DNA of 52,439 nt, from assembly GCA_016195725.1 (NCBI GenBank), contig JACPZB010000086.1:1-52439 (forward strand). The letters run 5' to 3'. Both the position numbers and the translations under genes were made by a program. Under the pieces are notes generated by a model. The model was given only the letters and a program-made list of their open reading frames with translations. It had not been told where the DNA came from and ran no database searches. How positions within the stretch are numbered: position 1 is the stretch's first letter; every line of letters starts with the position of its first letter. This DNA is from Deltaproteobacteria bacterium. GTDB lineage: Bacteria > Desulfobacterota > GWC2-55-46 > UBA9637. Of the stretch, positions 1 to 8,584 are shown in pieces.

Positions 1-2562
1 ACTGGCAGGATCGAGCTTGGATGCCTCTGCCAAGGCATCTATTGCCTTGCTGAACATCTTCTTTTTTAGTAATGCCTTGCCCATCAAGTTATGTGCCAGG
101 GCCTCTTTAGGGGCAATCGCGGTAATGGACTGGAATTCTGTTATGGCCTTATCCGGAAGATCGTTATCAATATATATTCTTCCCAATTCAATACGGGCAT
201 TGATATCATTCCTATTTATCTCAAGAGCTGTCTTCAGGATATTCATTGCCTCGCCGCTTTTGCCAAGGACATTGAGACTTTTCCCCATCAACAGATATGC
301 ATCAACATTCTTTGGGTCTATTTTTATAACCTTTTCCGATTCCTGTATTGCGCCTTCATAGTCTCTTTGAGTAAAGCGAAGGAAACCGAGCGGGTATATG
401 ATTGCCATAGGTCCTTCTAACCCGCCTTTTGCAACTGTTGTAATGCCGTAGATGGAGTCCTGATTATCTTTTTTATATTCAACTCTGTATGAGGGAGCAG
501 ATGTTTCACCAACAACCCTGAAATCTGCGGCATGGTCTTTGGCTGCATAGATTTTATATCCTTTGATAAATGATTCCTGGGCCTTTATCCAGCCGATATT
601 TACCCCATTTCCTTCCACGGCAGTCATGTGAACATCTCCAGGGGCTTTTGCAGGCGCATTTTTAAAAGATAATATCTGCAGTCTTTTATTTCCTGTATCA
701 ACTATGGCAATGAATATATTATCCGGTTGAGAGATGAGCGCTATGGCAGACGCCTTGTCTGTATCTAATCTGCCGTTGCCGGCTGTGCCAAATTTTCTTA
801 GGTATCTGCCCATGGGATCAAAGACCTGAACTCTGTTCTTTTTATGAGACTCCAGAACAAAAATCCTGTCCTCGCTGTCTATAAATATGCTCCGCGGTCC
901 TGTAAACTCACCGCGGCCTTCTCCTTTTTTGCCAAGAGCCCTTAAAAATCTCCCGTCCTGTGAAAATACCTGTATTCTGTCGTTTCCAAAATCTGTTACA
1001 TAGAGCTCGCCCCTGCTGTTCACAGCTATATCCGTAGGCCTGCTGAACATCCCTTCTTCGCTGCCGCTCTTTCCAAATTGTCCAAGGTATATGCCATCTT
1101 TGCTGAAGGTTTGGATTCTGTTATTGCCTGTGTCGCTAATCCAGAGTCTCCCTTTTGTATAAATTATTCCCTGGGGGTTATTTAATTTGCCGTCACTGCT
1201 TCCTGAGCCTCCAAACTCAAAAAGATACTTGCCGCTGTTATCAATGGCCTGAATACGGTTATTGCCTGTATCAGATATATATATATTGTTATTTTCATCC
1301 AATGCAATACCCGAAGGCTCACTGAACATACCCTGCTTTATGCCCTTAGCGCCAAAGCTGTTAATGATATTTCCATTCATATCCAAAATAATGACCTTTG
1401 CTGCTTCCTTATCTAAGGAATAGAGATTCCCTTTACTGTCTACAGCAATGTCTGATGCTGATATAGGAATAGTTTTATGAAAAGAAACTCTATCTTCTAA
1501 AGGGGTCTGCACAAATGGCTGAAATTGGGAAGGGTCTTCTTCTTTGCCAAGGTTAAAGACCTGAATTCTGTGATTGCCTGTATCAGCGATATAACAGAGA
1601 CTGCCTGTTAAGAAAACCGATTGAGGTTCTCTGAACTGCGCCCTCCCATTACCTCTGCTGCCAAATAAACCCAAGAAAACCCCTTTGCTGTTCAATACAT
1701 GCAGCCTGCTGTTCCCGCTATCAACCACTATTACCTTTCCAGAAGGCTCAACCGCAATGCCTGTGGGCTTTGAAAAATTATTTCTTTCAGACCCTTTAGA
1801 GCCGATGGATGTCAAATATTTTCCATTAGTATCAAAAAGCTGTACCCTATTGTTTCCCGTATCAGTTATCCAGACCTTTCCGTCAATAGATACCGATACG
1901 CCTGTTGGCTCATAAAGCTGGTCTGCGCCGCTCCCTTTTGTCCCGATATTGTCAAGGAAAATGCCGTCTGTTGTAAATACGGCTATACGGCTATTCCCAG
2001 AATCGGCTACAAAAACCCTCTCCTGATTATCCAATGCAATTGCCAATGGATAGCTTAATTCGCCGTCCTGGCTCCCCTCTCTTCCAAAACTGTATAAGAA
2101 GCTGCTGTCTTTATCAAAAACCTGTATCCGCCCATTTTTACTATCTGTTACAAACAGCCTGCTGTCTGCGTCAATGGCTATGCCAAATGGCATACGGAAC
2201 TGTCCATCTCCCCTGCCTTTTGTGCCGAATATCTTTATAAATTGACCGTCATTGTTAAATACCTGCACCCGGTTGTTTTCAGAGTCTACAATATATATCT
2301 TTCCGTCAGGCGCTACGGCAATTCCCGCTGGCTCGTAGAACTGGCCGTTGGCTGCTCCTTTTTCAGAACCTATCTGGAGATTGAAGGAAACATTAACTGA
2401 ATGTACATTTACGGGGAGACAGAGAGATAAAAACAGGCTCAGTAAAATAAGCCAAGAAAAACCGACGACCTTTTTCACCCCGTTAGAAGGTTTCCACACA
2501 AGGAAATGTAAAGCTTGGCTCTGGCAATAATAGTATTGCAATATCTTTCTCACGGGATTCAT
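1..2562 (-). CDS. Secreted NHL-repeat beta-propeller protein with C-terminal TPR repeats (partial)
   Basis: The frame is open from an ATG at 2562 down to base 1 (854 codons) and leaves the window, so the C-terminus is missing and the ORF track omits it. The start has AGGAG six bases upstream. Residues about 34-55 are hydrophobic and look like a signal peptide or anchor. From about residue 60 there is a long run of NHL-type units, with motifs such as GQFYEPAGIAVAPDGKIYIV and NRVQVF recurring about every 45-50 residues. The last 130 or so residues look like tetratricopeptide repeats. NHL propellers and TPRs both bind partners, so an extracytoplasmic scaffold or sensor is likely; no enzyme domain is visible. 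The N-terminus before the signal segment is unusually long and includes a CCCCGTTAGA repeat half-site, so a later start is possible. Confidence 0.85.
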   Translation of the reverse strand, partial: MNPVRKILQYYYCQSQALHFLVWKPSNGVKKVVGFSWLILLSLFLSLCLPVNVHSVNVSFNLQIGSEKGAANGQFYEPAGIAVAPDGKIYIVDSENNRVQVFNNDGQFIKIFGTKGRGDGQFRMPFGIAIDADSRLFVTDSKNGRIQVFDKDSSFLYSFGREGSQDGELSYPLAIALDNQERVFVADSGNSRIAVFTTDGIFLDNIGTKGSGADQLYEPTGVSVSIDGKVWITDTGNNRVQLFDTNGKYLTSIGSKGSERNNFSKPTGIAVEPSGKVIVVDSGNSRLHVLNSKGVFLGLFGSRGNGRAQFREPQSVFLTGSLCYIADTGNHRIQVFNLGKEEDPSQFQPFVQTPLEDRVSFHKTIPISASDIAVDSKGNLYSLDKEAAKVIILDMNGNIINSFGAKGIKQGMFSEPSGIALDENNNIYISDTGNNRIQAIDNSGKYLFEFGGSGSSDGKLNNPQGIIYTKGRLWISDTGNNRIQTFSKDGIYLGQFGKSGSEEGMFSRPTDIAVNSRGELYVTDFGNDRIQVFSQDGRFLRALGKKGEGRGEFTGPRSIFIDSEDRIFVLESHKKNRVQVFDPMGRYLRKFGTAGNGRLDTDKASAIALISQPDNIFIAIVDTGNKRLQILSFKNAPAKAPGDVHMTAVEGNGVNIGWIKAQESFIKGYKIYAAKDHAADFRVVGETSAPSYRVEYKKDNQDSIYGITTVAKGGLEGPMAIIYPLGFLRFTQRDYEGAIQESEKVIKIDPKNVDAYLLMGKSLNVLGKSGEAMNILKTALEINRNDINARIELGRIYIDNDLPDKAITEFQSITAIAPKEALAHNLMGKALLKKKMFSKAIDALAEASKLDPAS

Positions 2563-2655
2563 AAGCAGCTCCTGTGTTGAGATTTGATACAGATTGTAAA
2601 TCCTTTTGTCTCTTATGTCAATCCTTGTTGCATATGCTATATCTGTCTATAGTTA

Positions 2656-2684
2656 TTGACAATTTTTGTTTTAGGGTATATCAT
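2656..2684 (+). promoter_or_regulatory. Sigma70-type promoter for the MBL-rtcA-hpt operon
   Basis: TTGACA (2656-2661) and TATCAT (2679-2684) are separated by 17 bases, in the gap between the divergent NHL gene and the operon starting at 2753. The -35 is a perfect consensus and the -10 matches 5 of 6. It would give a leader of roughly 60 nt. Confidence 0.7.
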
Positions 2685-2752
2685 CTTGCCTAAGAAATAT
2701 AGCTAAGATTTGATAATTAATCCAAAATCCTTTCTTAGTGGAGGCGTATTCT

Positions 2753-3595
2753 GTGCTAATAAGATGCTGGGGAGCGAGGGGTTCTATTCCTGTTTCAGGC
2801 AAGTCTTATCTAAAATACGGCGGTGATACCACATGCGTAGAGCTTAGGACAAAAGGCGATGATATCATTATAATAGATGCAGGTTCTGGCATAAGGAGGC
2901 TTGGGAACAACCTCATAAAAGAAAGTAGAAAAGACCTAAACATAATCTTTACCCACGCCCATTGGGATCATATCTTAGGCTTTCCGTTTTTTAAGCCGTT
3001 GTATTTTAAGGGCACAAACATAAACATGCTGGGTTCTCCCATAGCCCAGCAATCCATAAAACACATCATATCAAAAACCATGCAGGCGCCGAACTTCCCT
3101 GTGCGGTTTGAAGACATGAAGGCAGAGATATCCTATATTGGCGCATGTCCTGATTGGTTCAGGATAAAGGCGATTTCCATTGCGCCCATCCGCATCAGCC
3201 ATCCCAATCAGGGAATGGGCTACAAATTCATTGAAGACAGCAAGAGTTTTGTATTCCTTACAGATAATGAGCTTACCTATATGCATCCCGGCGGGCTTAA
3301 GTATGAAGACTACCTTGAGTTTTCCAGAGACGCTGACCTCCTGATTCATGACTCCGAATATCTGCCTGATGAGTATCATAAATATACAAAAACATGGGGG
3401 CACTCCATTTATCTGAACAGCTTGAATCTCGCATTAGAGGCTGGCGTAAAAAGATTTGGCCTGTTTCATCATAATCAAGAAAGGTCGGATGAGCAGATTG
3501 ATAAGATGGTGGAGGACTGCAAAAGAATAATCAAGGGAAAAAGCTCAAAATTGGACTGTTTTGCAGTTGCCCAGGACATGGTGTTGGAGGTGTAA
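2753..3595 (+). CDS. MBL-fold metallo-hydrolase (phosphodiesterase type)
   Basis: The metallo-beta-lactamase-fold signature is clear: the N-terminal CWGARGSIPVSG and YGGDTTCVE blocks, the metal-binding THAHWDHILGF motif, and later Asp and His ligand blocks (LIHDSEY, LFHHNQERSDEQ). This subfamily resembles PDE-like and RNase Z-like hydrolases that cleave phosphodiesters; the real substrate cannot be read from sequence. The track start is GTG 2738, but GTG 2753 has GGAGG eight bases upstream and begins directly with the conserved LIRCWGARGS block, so I chose it (280 aa). It is the first gene of a tight operon; the next start lies one base after its stop. Proximity to rtcA suggests, as inference only, a role in RNA end or cyclic phosphate metabolism. 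Confidence 0.85.
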   Translation: MLIRCWGARGSIPVSGKSYLKYGGDTTCVELRTKGDDIIIIDAGSGIRRLGNNLIKESRKDLNIIFTHAHWDHILGFPFFKPLYFKGTNINMLGSPIAQQSIKHIISKTMQAPNFPVRFEDMKAEISYIGACPDWFRIKAISIAPIRISHPNQGMGYKFIEDSKSFVFLTDNELTYMHPGGLKYEDYLEFSRDADLLIHDSEYLPDEYHKYTKTWGHSIYLNSLNLALEAGVKRFGLFHHNQERSDEQIDKMVEDCKRIIKGKSSKLDCFAVAQDMVLEV

Positions 3596-3596
3596 T

Positions 3597-3902
3597 ATGC
3601 TGGCAGAATTTAGCATTATTCCGATTGGCATTGGCGAAAGCATGGGAGACCAGATTGCAAAGGTTTTAAAGATTGTGGATGATAGCGGTCTTCCTTACAA
3701 GGCAAACCCTATGGGGACTGTCGTTGAAGGGAAGTGGGATGAGGTAATGACGATTATAAAGAAATGTCATCAAGAGGTTATGAGAAACTCTCCACGAATA
3801 GTAACATCAATATCCATTGATGACAGACCAGGCAAGCCTAATCGCATTACAGAAAAGCTAAAATCTGTTGAAAAGAGATTGGGCAAAAAAGTAAAAAAAT
3901 AA
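3597..3902 (+). CDS. MTH1187/YkoF-type thiamine-binding family protein (DUF77)
   Basis: A 101-residue protein with the family opening AEFSIIPIGIGESMGDQ and the internal stretch NPMGTVVEGKWDEVM. It should form the small alpha/beta ferredoxin-like fold that assembles as a tetramer. Members bind thiamine or related ligands, but the physiological role is uncertain. The track ORF begins at 3561 inside the upstream gene; ATG 3597, one base after that gene's TAA and preceded by GGAGG, is the natural start. It lies second in the operon and four bases ahead of rtcA. The C-terminus is lysine-rich (KRLGKKVKK). Confidence 0.85.
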   Translation: MLAEFSIIPIGIGESMGDQIAKVLKIVDDSGLPYKANPMGTVVEGKWDEVMTIIKKCHQEVMRNSPRIVTSISIDDRPGKPNRITEKLKSVEKRLGKKVKK

Positions 3903-3906
3903 GAAA

Positions 3907-5001
3907 TTGTTGGCGGAAGCTATAGTCAAAATCGACGGTTCTCATGGCGAAGGCGGAGGCCAGATACTGAGGACGGGTCTGGCCCTTTCTGCAATTTTGG
4001 AAAGGCCTTTGGAGATTTTCAATATCAGGGCCGGCCGCAAAGATCCCGGCTTAAAACCACAGCATCTGATGAGCGCAAAGGCGGCAGCAGCAATAACCAA
4101 TGGAAGGCTCGAAGGCGCTGAGTTAAACTCCCAAACCATGAGGTTCTTACCAGGCCGGATTACAAACGGCCGATATTGTTTTGACGTCGCGAGTCTTAAG
4201 GTAAGCGCAGGCGCAGCAGGCCTTATTTTCCAAACTATAATTCCTGTACTATCTTTGGCAGATGGTCCATCCGAGGTCAGTATCGCAGGCGGAACTCATG
4301 TGCCGTGGAGTCCGCCTGCCGATTATTTGGAAGAAATATTTCTTCCAGTCGTTATAAAGATGGGGGTTAGCATAAACATGACTGTCCACACATATGGGTT
4401 CTACCCACTTGGCGGCGGCAGAATAAATATTGCAGTAAAACCCTGCTCAAAACCATTAAGGCCGCTTAACCTCACTGAGAGAGGAAAGTTTAAAAGCCTT
4501 AAAGTTACATCTGCTGTGGCAAACCTATCCATCTCTATTGCAGAGAGGCAGAGGGATAGGGTAATAAAGAGATTTCAAATCTCACGACCCACTTTCATGG
4601 GCGCCCCGAAATTGCAACTTCAAAACGATATTAAGGCGGTGTCATCCCCCGGAAAAGGGACATTCCTCTTTATTCTAACTGAATTTGAAAATATAAGGGC
4701 TGGTTTTACCGGCCTTGGCGCTATTGGAAAAAGGGCAGAGGCTGTGGCAGATGAGACAGTTGATGAATTTTTGCAATATGTAAATAGAAAAGGGACATTA
4801 GACCCATATCTGGCAGACCAGATGGTTTTGTATATGGCATTGGCAGCAGGACAATCTACCATTTCAACAACAAGAATAACAAATCATCTTCTAACCAATA
4901 TCTGGATAATTGAACAGTTTCTCCCTATGAAGTTTGCGGTAAAAGGCGATATTGGTGAGGAAGGGATGGTATCAGTCAAAGGAATAGCATTTTGCCGATA
5001 G
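3907..5001 (+). CDS. rtcA: RNA 3'-terminal phosphate cyclase RtcA
   Basis: RtcA uses ATP to convert RNA 3'-phosphates into 2',3'-cyclic phosphates through a covalent enzyme-AMP. The sequence shows the N-terminal GSHGEGGGQILRTGLALS signature, the GGTHVPWSPPADYL block, GFYPLGGG, and near the C-terminus LADQMVLYMALAAG followed by NHLLTNIWIIEQFLP, whose His (about residue 327) matches the adenylated histidine of the family. Length is 364 aa, slightly longer than E. coli RtcA. The start is TTG 3907 or the adjacent TTG 3910; no ATG fits. No rtcB ligase or rtcR regulator is present in the window, so the usual bacterial rtc operon is not conserved here; instead the gene is embedded with an MBL hydrolase and hpt. 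Confidence 0.93.
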   Translation: MLAEAIVKIDGSHGEGGGQILRTGLALSAILERPLEIFNIRAGRKDPGLKPQHLMSAKAAAAITNGRLEGAELNSQTMRFLPGRITNGRYCFDVASLKVSAGAAGLIFQTIIPVLSLADGPSEVSIAGGTHVPWSPPADYLEEIFLPVVIKMGVSINMTVHTYGFYPLGGGRINIAVKPCSKPLRPLNLTERGKFKSLKVTSAVANLSISIAERQRDRVIKRFQISRPTFMGAPKLQLQNDIKAVSSPGKGTFLFILTEFENIRAGFTGLGAIGKRAEAVADETVDEFLQYVNRKGTLDPYLADQMVLYMALAAGQSTISTTRITNHLLTNIWIIEQFLPMKFAVKGDIGEEGMVSVKGIAFCR

Positions 5002-5003
5002 AT

Positions 5004-5588
5004 ATGTTTCAAAACCTCATCTTAACTTTTATCCCGCTTTTTGTTGCATTTGATACCATCGGGCTTGTGCCGATTTTCATTTCCCTAACCGAAGGGATGG
5101 AACAAAGAGATAAGAAGCGAATACTTCGCCACTCTGTTATTACGGCCACTGCCATTACCCTTGTTTTTCTCATAATAGGCAAGGGGATATTTCTCATCCT
5201 CGGCATTACCATTCCAGACTTCCAGATAGCGGGCGGCCTTATACTGCTGGTTATAGCCATAACAGACATTGTTCAGACAGCCAAAGGATATACAACGTTC
5301 CATATTTCTCCGACGGTCGGCATAGTCCCTATAGGCACGCCTATTATTGCAGGGCCTGCGGTATTGACCACCCTCATTATGCTTAATGATATCTATGGCT
5401 TTTCAGTTACCATATTGTCGCTACTATTTAATCTCACAATAATCTATCTTATATTCTCATGGGCAGATAGCGTGCATAAATTCCTTGGCGAGGGCGGGGC
5501 AAGGGCTGTTTCAAAAGTGGTTTCTCTTCTTTTGGCAGCTATTGCTGTTATGATGATACGAATAGGGCTGAAAGGGGTGTTGGGATAA
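5004..5588 (+). CDS. MarC/UPF0056 family integral membrane protein
   Basis: A 194-residue inner-membrane protein with about six hydrophobic helices. Family signatures include LFVAFDTIGLVPIFISLT in the first helix, a repeat-like FQIAGGLILLVIAITDI, and the central VPIGTPIIAGPAVLTTLI. MarC proteins have unknown function; the original link to multiple antibiotic resistance was not upheld. The track start is TTG 4992 inside rtcA; ATG 5004, two bases after the rtcA stop, matches the usual family N-terminus and is preferred, although no good ribosome site is visible. It is probably translated by coupling to rtcA and is followed six bases later by hpt. Confidence 0.85.
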   Translation: MFQNLILTFIPLFVAFDTIGLVPIFISLTEGMEQRDKKRILRHSVITATAITLVFLIIGKGIFLILGITIPDFQIAGGLILLVIAITDIVQTAKGYTTFHISPTVGIVPIGTPIIAGPAVLTTLIMLNDIYGFSVTILSLLFNLTIIYLIFSWADSVHKFLGEGGARAVSKVVSLLLAAIAVMMIRIGLKGVLG

Positions 5589-5594
5589 ACTATA

Positions 5595-6119
5595 ATGGAG
5601 AGCCGTCTAAAATTGCTGTTCCCAGCTGAGAAAATCCATCTGACAGTAGACAGGCTTGCTCACGAGATAATGAGAGACTATGCAGACAAGGCACCGATTC
5701 TTATAGGCATATTAAAAGGCTCTTGTATATTTCTCTTAGACCTTATAAGGGCATTAAAAATGTCTGTTGAAATAGATTTTATCGGAGCTGAAAGTTATGG
5801 GGATGGAAATGTAAGTTCGGGTAATGTAAGGATTACTAAAGATATAGATGCAAACATTGAAAACAGGGATGTATTGATTGTAGAAGACATAGTTGACACC
5901 GGTCTCACCGTATATGTAATCATAAAGCACCTGAAGGCAAGAAACCCTGCCTCTCTAAAACTCTGCGCACTTATTGACAAACATATACACAAGAAATTGC
6001 CAGTCAAAATTGATTACCCGGGCTTTTCTGTAAAAGAAGGTTTCCTTGTGGGATATGGTCTTGACTATAATGAGAAATACCGTCATTTGCCAGAAATATA
6101 TATAATGGAAGAGGGTTGA
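5595..6119 (+). CDS. hpt: Hypoxanthine phosphoribosyltransferase
   Basis: A purine-salvage enzyme that joins hypoxanthine or guanine to PRPP to give IMP or GMP in the cytosol. The 13-residue PRPP-binding motif is intact (VLIVEDIVDTGLT, residues about 96-108), with the N-terminal ILKGSCIFLLDLIRAL loop and the C-terminal base-binding VGYGLDYNEKYRHLPEI. Length (174 aa) is typical. The start is an ATG six bases after marC and the stop is four bases before the next gene, so it is part of the operon. Substrate preference between hypoxanthine and guanine cannot be decided here. Confidence 0.93.
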   Translation: MESRLKLLFPAEKIHLTVDRLAHEIMRDYADKAPILIGILKGSCIFLLDLIRALKMSVEIDFIGAESYGDGNVSSGNVRITKDIDANIENRDVLIVEDIVDTGLTVYVIIKHLKARNPASLKLCALIDKHIHKKLPVKIDYPGFSVKEGFLVGYGLDYNEKYRHLPEIYIMEEG

Positions 6120-6123
6120 AATT

Positions 6124-7731
6124 ATGGCCCTTCCACTCCTAATAACCGCATTATTAAAATCTGATGCCCATCCTGACGCGCCAAAAACCATTGAAATCAG
6201 GCAAACCCACATTTCCTATCTCATCTTCACACCGGACTATGTTTATAAGATAAAGAAGCCCGTTGATTTTGGCTTCCTTGACTTTACAACCATGGGAAAG
6301 AGAAAATTCTTTTGCAACCAGGAGGTCGTATTAAATAAAAGGCTTTGTCCTGACATGTATCTGGGTGTTGTTGAGATAAGGGAAAAGGACGGCATGATAA
6401 GGATTGAGGGAAATGGCAAGACAATTGAATATGCAGTAAAGATGAAAAGGCTTCCATCTGAAAACATGATGGATGTTATGCTGAGCAAGGACGCTGTGGC
6501 GAATGAAATGATTGAGCGCATAGCAAGAATCTTGGCAGAATTTCATAAAAAGGCGGATACAGACCCGCATATTTCTGAGTTTGGCAAAATATCTGCCATT
6601 CGGAAAAATACAGACGAAAACTTTTCCCAGACCTTGCCGTTTATTGGTCGCGCTCAGAATGAGGAAAAAACAATAAATGCTGAAAGATATAAGAGGATAA
6701 AGGGTTATGTAAAAAGATTTTTTGACGAATGCAGCAAAACCTTTACAAAAAGGATTGAGCAGGGTTTTATAAAAGATTGCCATGGAGATTTACACGCTGA
6801 AGACATCTGTATAACAAACGGTATTTATATCTTTGACTGCATTGAGTTTAATGAAAGATTCCGATATTCAGATACCGTTGCTGACATTGCCTTTCTTGCC
6901 ATGGATTTAGATTTTTTCAATTCTCACAACCTCTCACAGAGATTTATACACACTTATATAGATGCATCTAAAGATAGCGACGTTCTTGGACTCCTTGATT
7001 TCTACAAATGCTACAGGGCGTACATAAGAGGCAAGGTTGAAGGCTTTAAATCCCTTCAAAAAGAGGTTCCAGAAAAGGAAAGAGAGGTTGCAATCATAAA
7101 AGCAAAGAGATATTTTTATCTATCAGACCTATATGCAACAGGCGGCTTTCGCCCCATTGTTTTAGTCGTATGCGGCCTTACCGGCACAGGCAAGACAACC
7201 ATTGCCAATGCTATATCTGAAGAAATCGGCTTTAAAGTCATATCATCAGATATTGTAAGAAAGGAACTTGCCGGCATAAGCCCAAGAGAAAAGAGATATG
7301 AGGAATTTGAAAAAGGGATTTATACGCGAGACTTCACGATAAAGACCTACCATGAGATGATGAAAAGGGGAGAGTTTTTTTTAAAACATGGCATATCAGT
7401 TATTCTGGATGCAACATTTATGGCAGACAAATTCAGACAAATGGCAGTAAAATTGGCAAAGGATACAAATGCCAATCTTTATTTTATAGAGTGCGTGCTT
7501 GACGCCGCTGTTGTTAAGCAAAGACTTGATGAGCGGCTAAAAAAGGAGGGTATTTCATCTGACGGCAGATGGGAGATATACTTAAAACAAAAGGAGCAGT
7601 ATGAGTCCATCCTTCCACCCCCCTTCCTCAAAGGAGGGGATGCGGGGAAAGGCGAAAGGTATTTTAAAATAGACACCTCTTCTGATGTTGACAAATTAAA
7701 AAAATTGTCGCTATATAAGGCATTTGAGTAG
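6124..7731 (+). CDS. Aminoglycoside-phosphotransferase-like / AAA_33 P-loop kinase fusion protein
   Basis: Two domains are visible. Residues about 1-330 are kinase-like, with the catalytic loop CHGDLHAEDICI and the metal-binding IFDCIEFNERFRYSD. Residues about 345-520 form a P-loop kinase with Walker A VVCGLTGTGKTTIA and VILDATFM. This fusion is a known conserved family of unknown substrate and should not be called a resistance gene. Close to the C-terminus the peptide ILPPPFLKGGDAGKG is encoded by a CCCCTTCCT...AGGAGGGG palindrome, a likely in-frame repeat insertion in a loop before the last strand. Last gene of the operon that starts at 2753. Confidence 0.85.
   Translation: MALPLLITALLKSDAHPDAPKTIEIRQTHISYLIFTPDYVYKIKKPVDFGFLDFTTMGKRKFFCNQEVVLNKRLCPDMYLGVVEIREKDGMIRIEGNGKTIEYAVKMKRLPSENMMDVMLSKDAVANEMIERIARILAEFHKKADTDPHISEFGKISAIRKNTDENFSQTLPFIGRAQNEEKTINAERYKRIKGYVKRFFDECSKTFTKRIEQGFIKDCHGDLHAEDICITNGIYIFDCIEFNERFRYSDTVADIAFLAMDLDFFNSHNLSQRFIHTYIDASKDSDVLGLLDFYKCYRAYIRGKVEGFKSLQKEVPEKEREVAIIKAKRYFYLSDLYATGGFRPIVLVVCGLTGTGKTTIANAISEEIGFKVISSDIVRKELAGISPREKRYEEFEKGIYTRDFTIKTYHEMMKRGEFFLKHGISVILDATFMADKFRQMAVKLAKDTNANLYFIECVLDAAVVKQRLDERLKKEGISSDGRWEIYLKQKEQYESILPPPFLKGGDAGKGERYFKIDTSSDVDKLKKLSLYKAFE
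7616..7655. repeat. CCCC/GGGG palindromic repeat inside the kinase fusion gene
   Basis: CCCCTTCCTCAAAGGAGGGG is an imperfect palindrome lying in frame in the coding sequence. It encodes PPFLKGG and extends into GATGCGGGGAAAGG. A related C-rich/G-rich block lies in mfd near 22030. This resembles a dispersed intergenic repeat tolerated in a surface loop. Confidence 0.5.
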
Positions 7732-7813
7732 AAATGAAGAAATAACTCAACATTTCCAATTTGATGGAACTTTACGAGGATAAGGCCAAATAATAAAGGC
7801 AGGTGAAACCAAA

Positions 7814-8500
7814 TTGAAACAAAAGTCTCTATCTATAGTTCTTGTAAGCGGCGGGATGGATAGCCTTGTTACCGCTGCCATAGCCAATCTGGAAAATGAG
7901 GTGGCGTTTTTGCACCTGAATTACGGGCAGAGGACGGAGCAGAGGGAACTCAAGGCATTTAATGATATTGCGGATTTTTATGGTGTGAAGAAGAGACTTG
8001 TTGTTGATGTTAAGTACCTAAAAGAGATTGGCGGCTCTGCGTTGACGGATGAGCGTATTGAGGTTCCTCCCCACATCCCGCACCCCACACCCCACATCCC
8101 TATTACCTATGTCCCTTTTAGAAATGCTCACCTTCTTTCCATTGCGGTATCCTGGGCAGAGGTGTTAGGCGCAAAGAGGATTTATATCGGCGCAGTAGAA
8201 GAGGACAGCTCTGGCTATCCTGATTGTAGGGAAGTTTTTTATAAGGCATTTGAAAAGGCAATAGACGCAGGCACAAAGCCTGAGACAAAGATAGAGATAG
8301 TTACGCCTTTAATCCACATGAAAAAGTCTGCAATTGTTAAAAAAGGGGTTGAACTTGGGGCGCCTTTTCATTTAACATGGTCTTGTTATAAGAATATTGA
8401 CATTGCTTGTGGGGAGTGCGATTCGTGCAGGCTGCGATTAAAAGGATTTAAAGAGGCAGGGGGCGTTGATCCGATAAAGTATGAGAGACGAGCGTTATAA
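7814..8500 (+). CDS. queC: 7-cyano-7-deazaguanine synthase QueC
   Basis: QueC converts 7-carboxy-7-deazaguanine to preQ0 with ATP and ammonia, a step of queuosine synthesis. It has the N-terminal PP-loop VLVSGGMDSLVTA, the TYVPFRN block and the C-terminal zinc-binding cysteines (SCYKNIDIACGECDSCRLR). TTG 7814 is used as the start because AGGTG lies eight bases upstream and no in-frame ATG precedes the PP-loop. The loop before ITYVPFRN (PPHIPHPTPHIP) is encoded by CCCACAT-type 7-nt words but is about the normal length, so repeat sequence seems to have replaced a variable loop. The last codons and stop lie in the left arm of a downstream inverted repeat. tgt, a later queuosine gene, is at 24593. 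Confidence 0.93.
   Translation: MKQKSLSIVLVSGGMDSLVTAAIANLENEVAFLHLNYGQRTEQRELKAFNDIADFYGVKKRLVVDVKYLKEIGGSALTDERIEVPPHIPHPTPHIPITYVPFRNAHLLSIAVSWAEVLGAKRIYIGAVEEDSSGYPDCREVFYKAFEKAIDAGTKPETKIEIVTPLIHMKKSAIVKKGVELGAPFHLTWSCYKNIDIACGECDSCRLRLKGFKEAGGVDPIKYERRAL
8070..8104. repeat. 7-nt word array inside queC
   Basis: Five consecutive 7-nt words: CCCACAT, CCCGCAC, CCCACAC, CCCACAT, CCCTATT. Only one arm is visible. The words match the complement of the TGGGGTG words in the hisZ element at 51077. Confidence 0.6.
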
Positions 8501-8570
8501 CGATTGACGTTTATAGCGTAAAAACAACAATCCTATAAACACAATAAACCCTATAAACGCAATCAACGCT
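8491..8570. repeat. Period-9 inverted-arm element after queC
   Basis: The right arm repeats ATAAAC or ATCAAC every 9 bases (8534, 8543, 8552, 8561). The left arm (AGCGTTATAACGATTGACG...) is its approximate inverse complement, so the transcript could fold into a hairpin. The queC stop codon lies in the left arm and the next ribosome site begins just after the right arm. Confidence 0.6.
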
Positions 8571-8584
8571 CATGAGGAGAACAA

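Noticed and set aside
6124-7731. Aminoglycoside resistance gene
   Set aside because: The kinase-like domain belongs to a conserved fusion family with a P-loop kinase; it sits in a housekeeping operon and resistance is not supported.
7732-7813. Possible preQ1 riboswitch upstream of queC
   Set aside because: The gap is short and lacks the compact hairpin plus A-rich pseudoknot pattern of preQ1-I or the larger preQ1-II fold.
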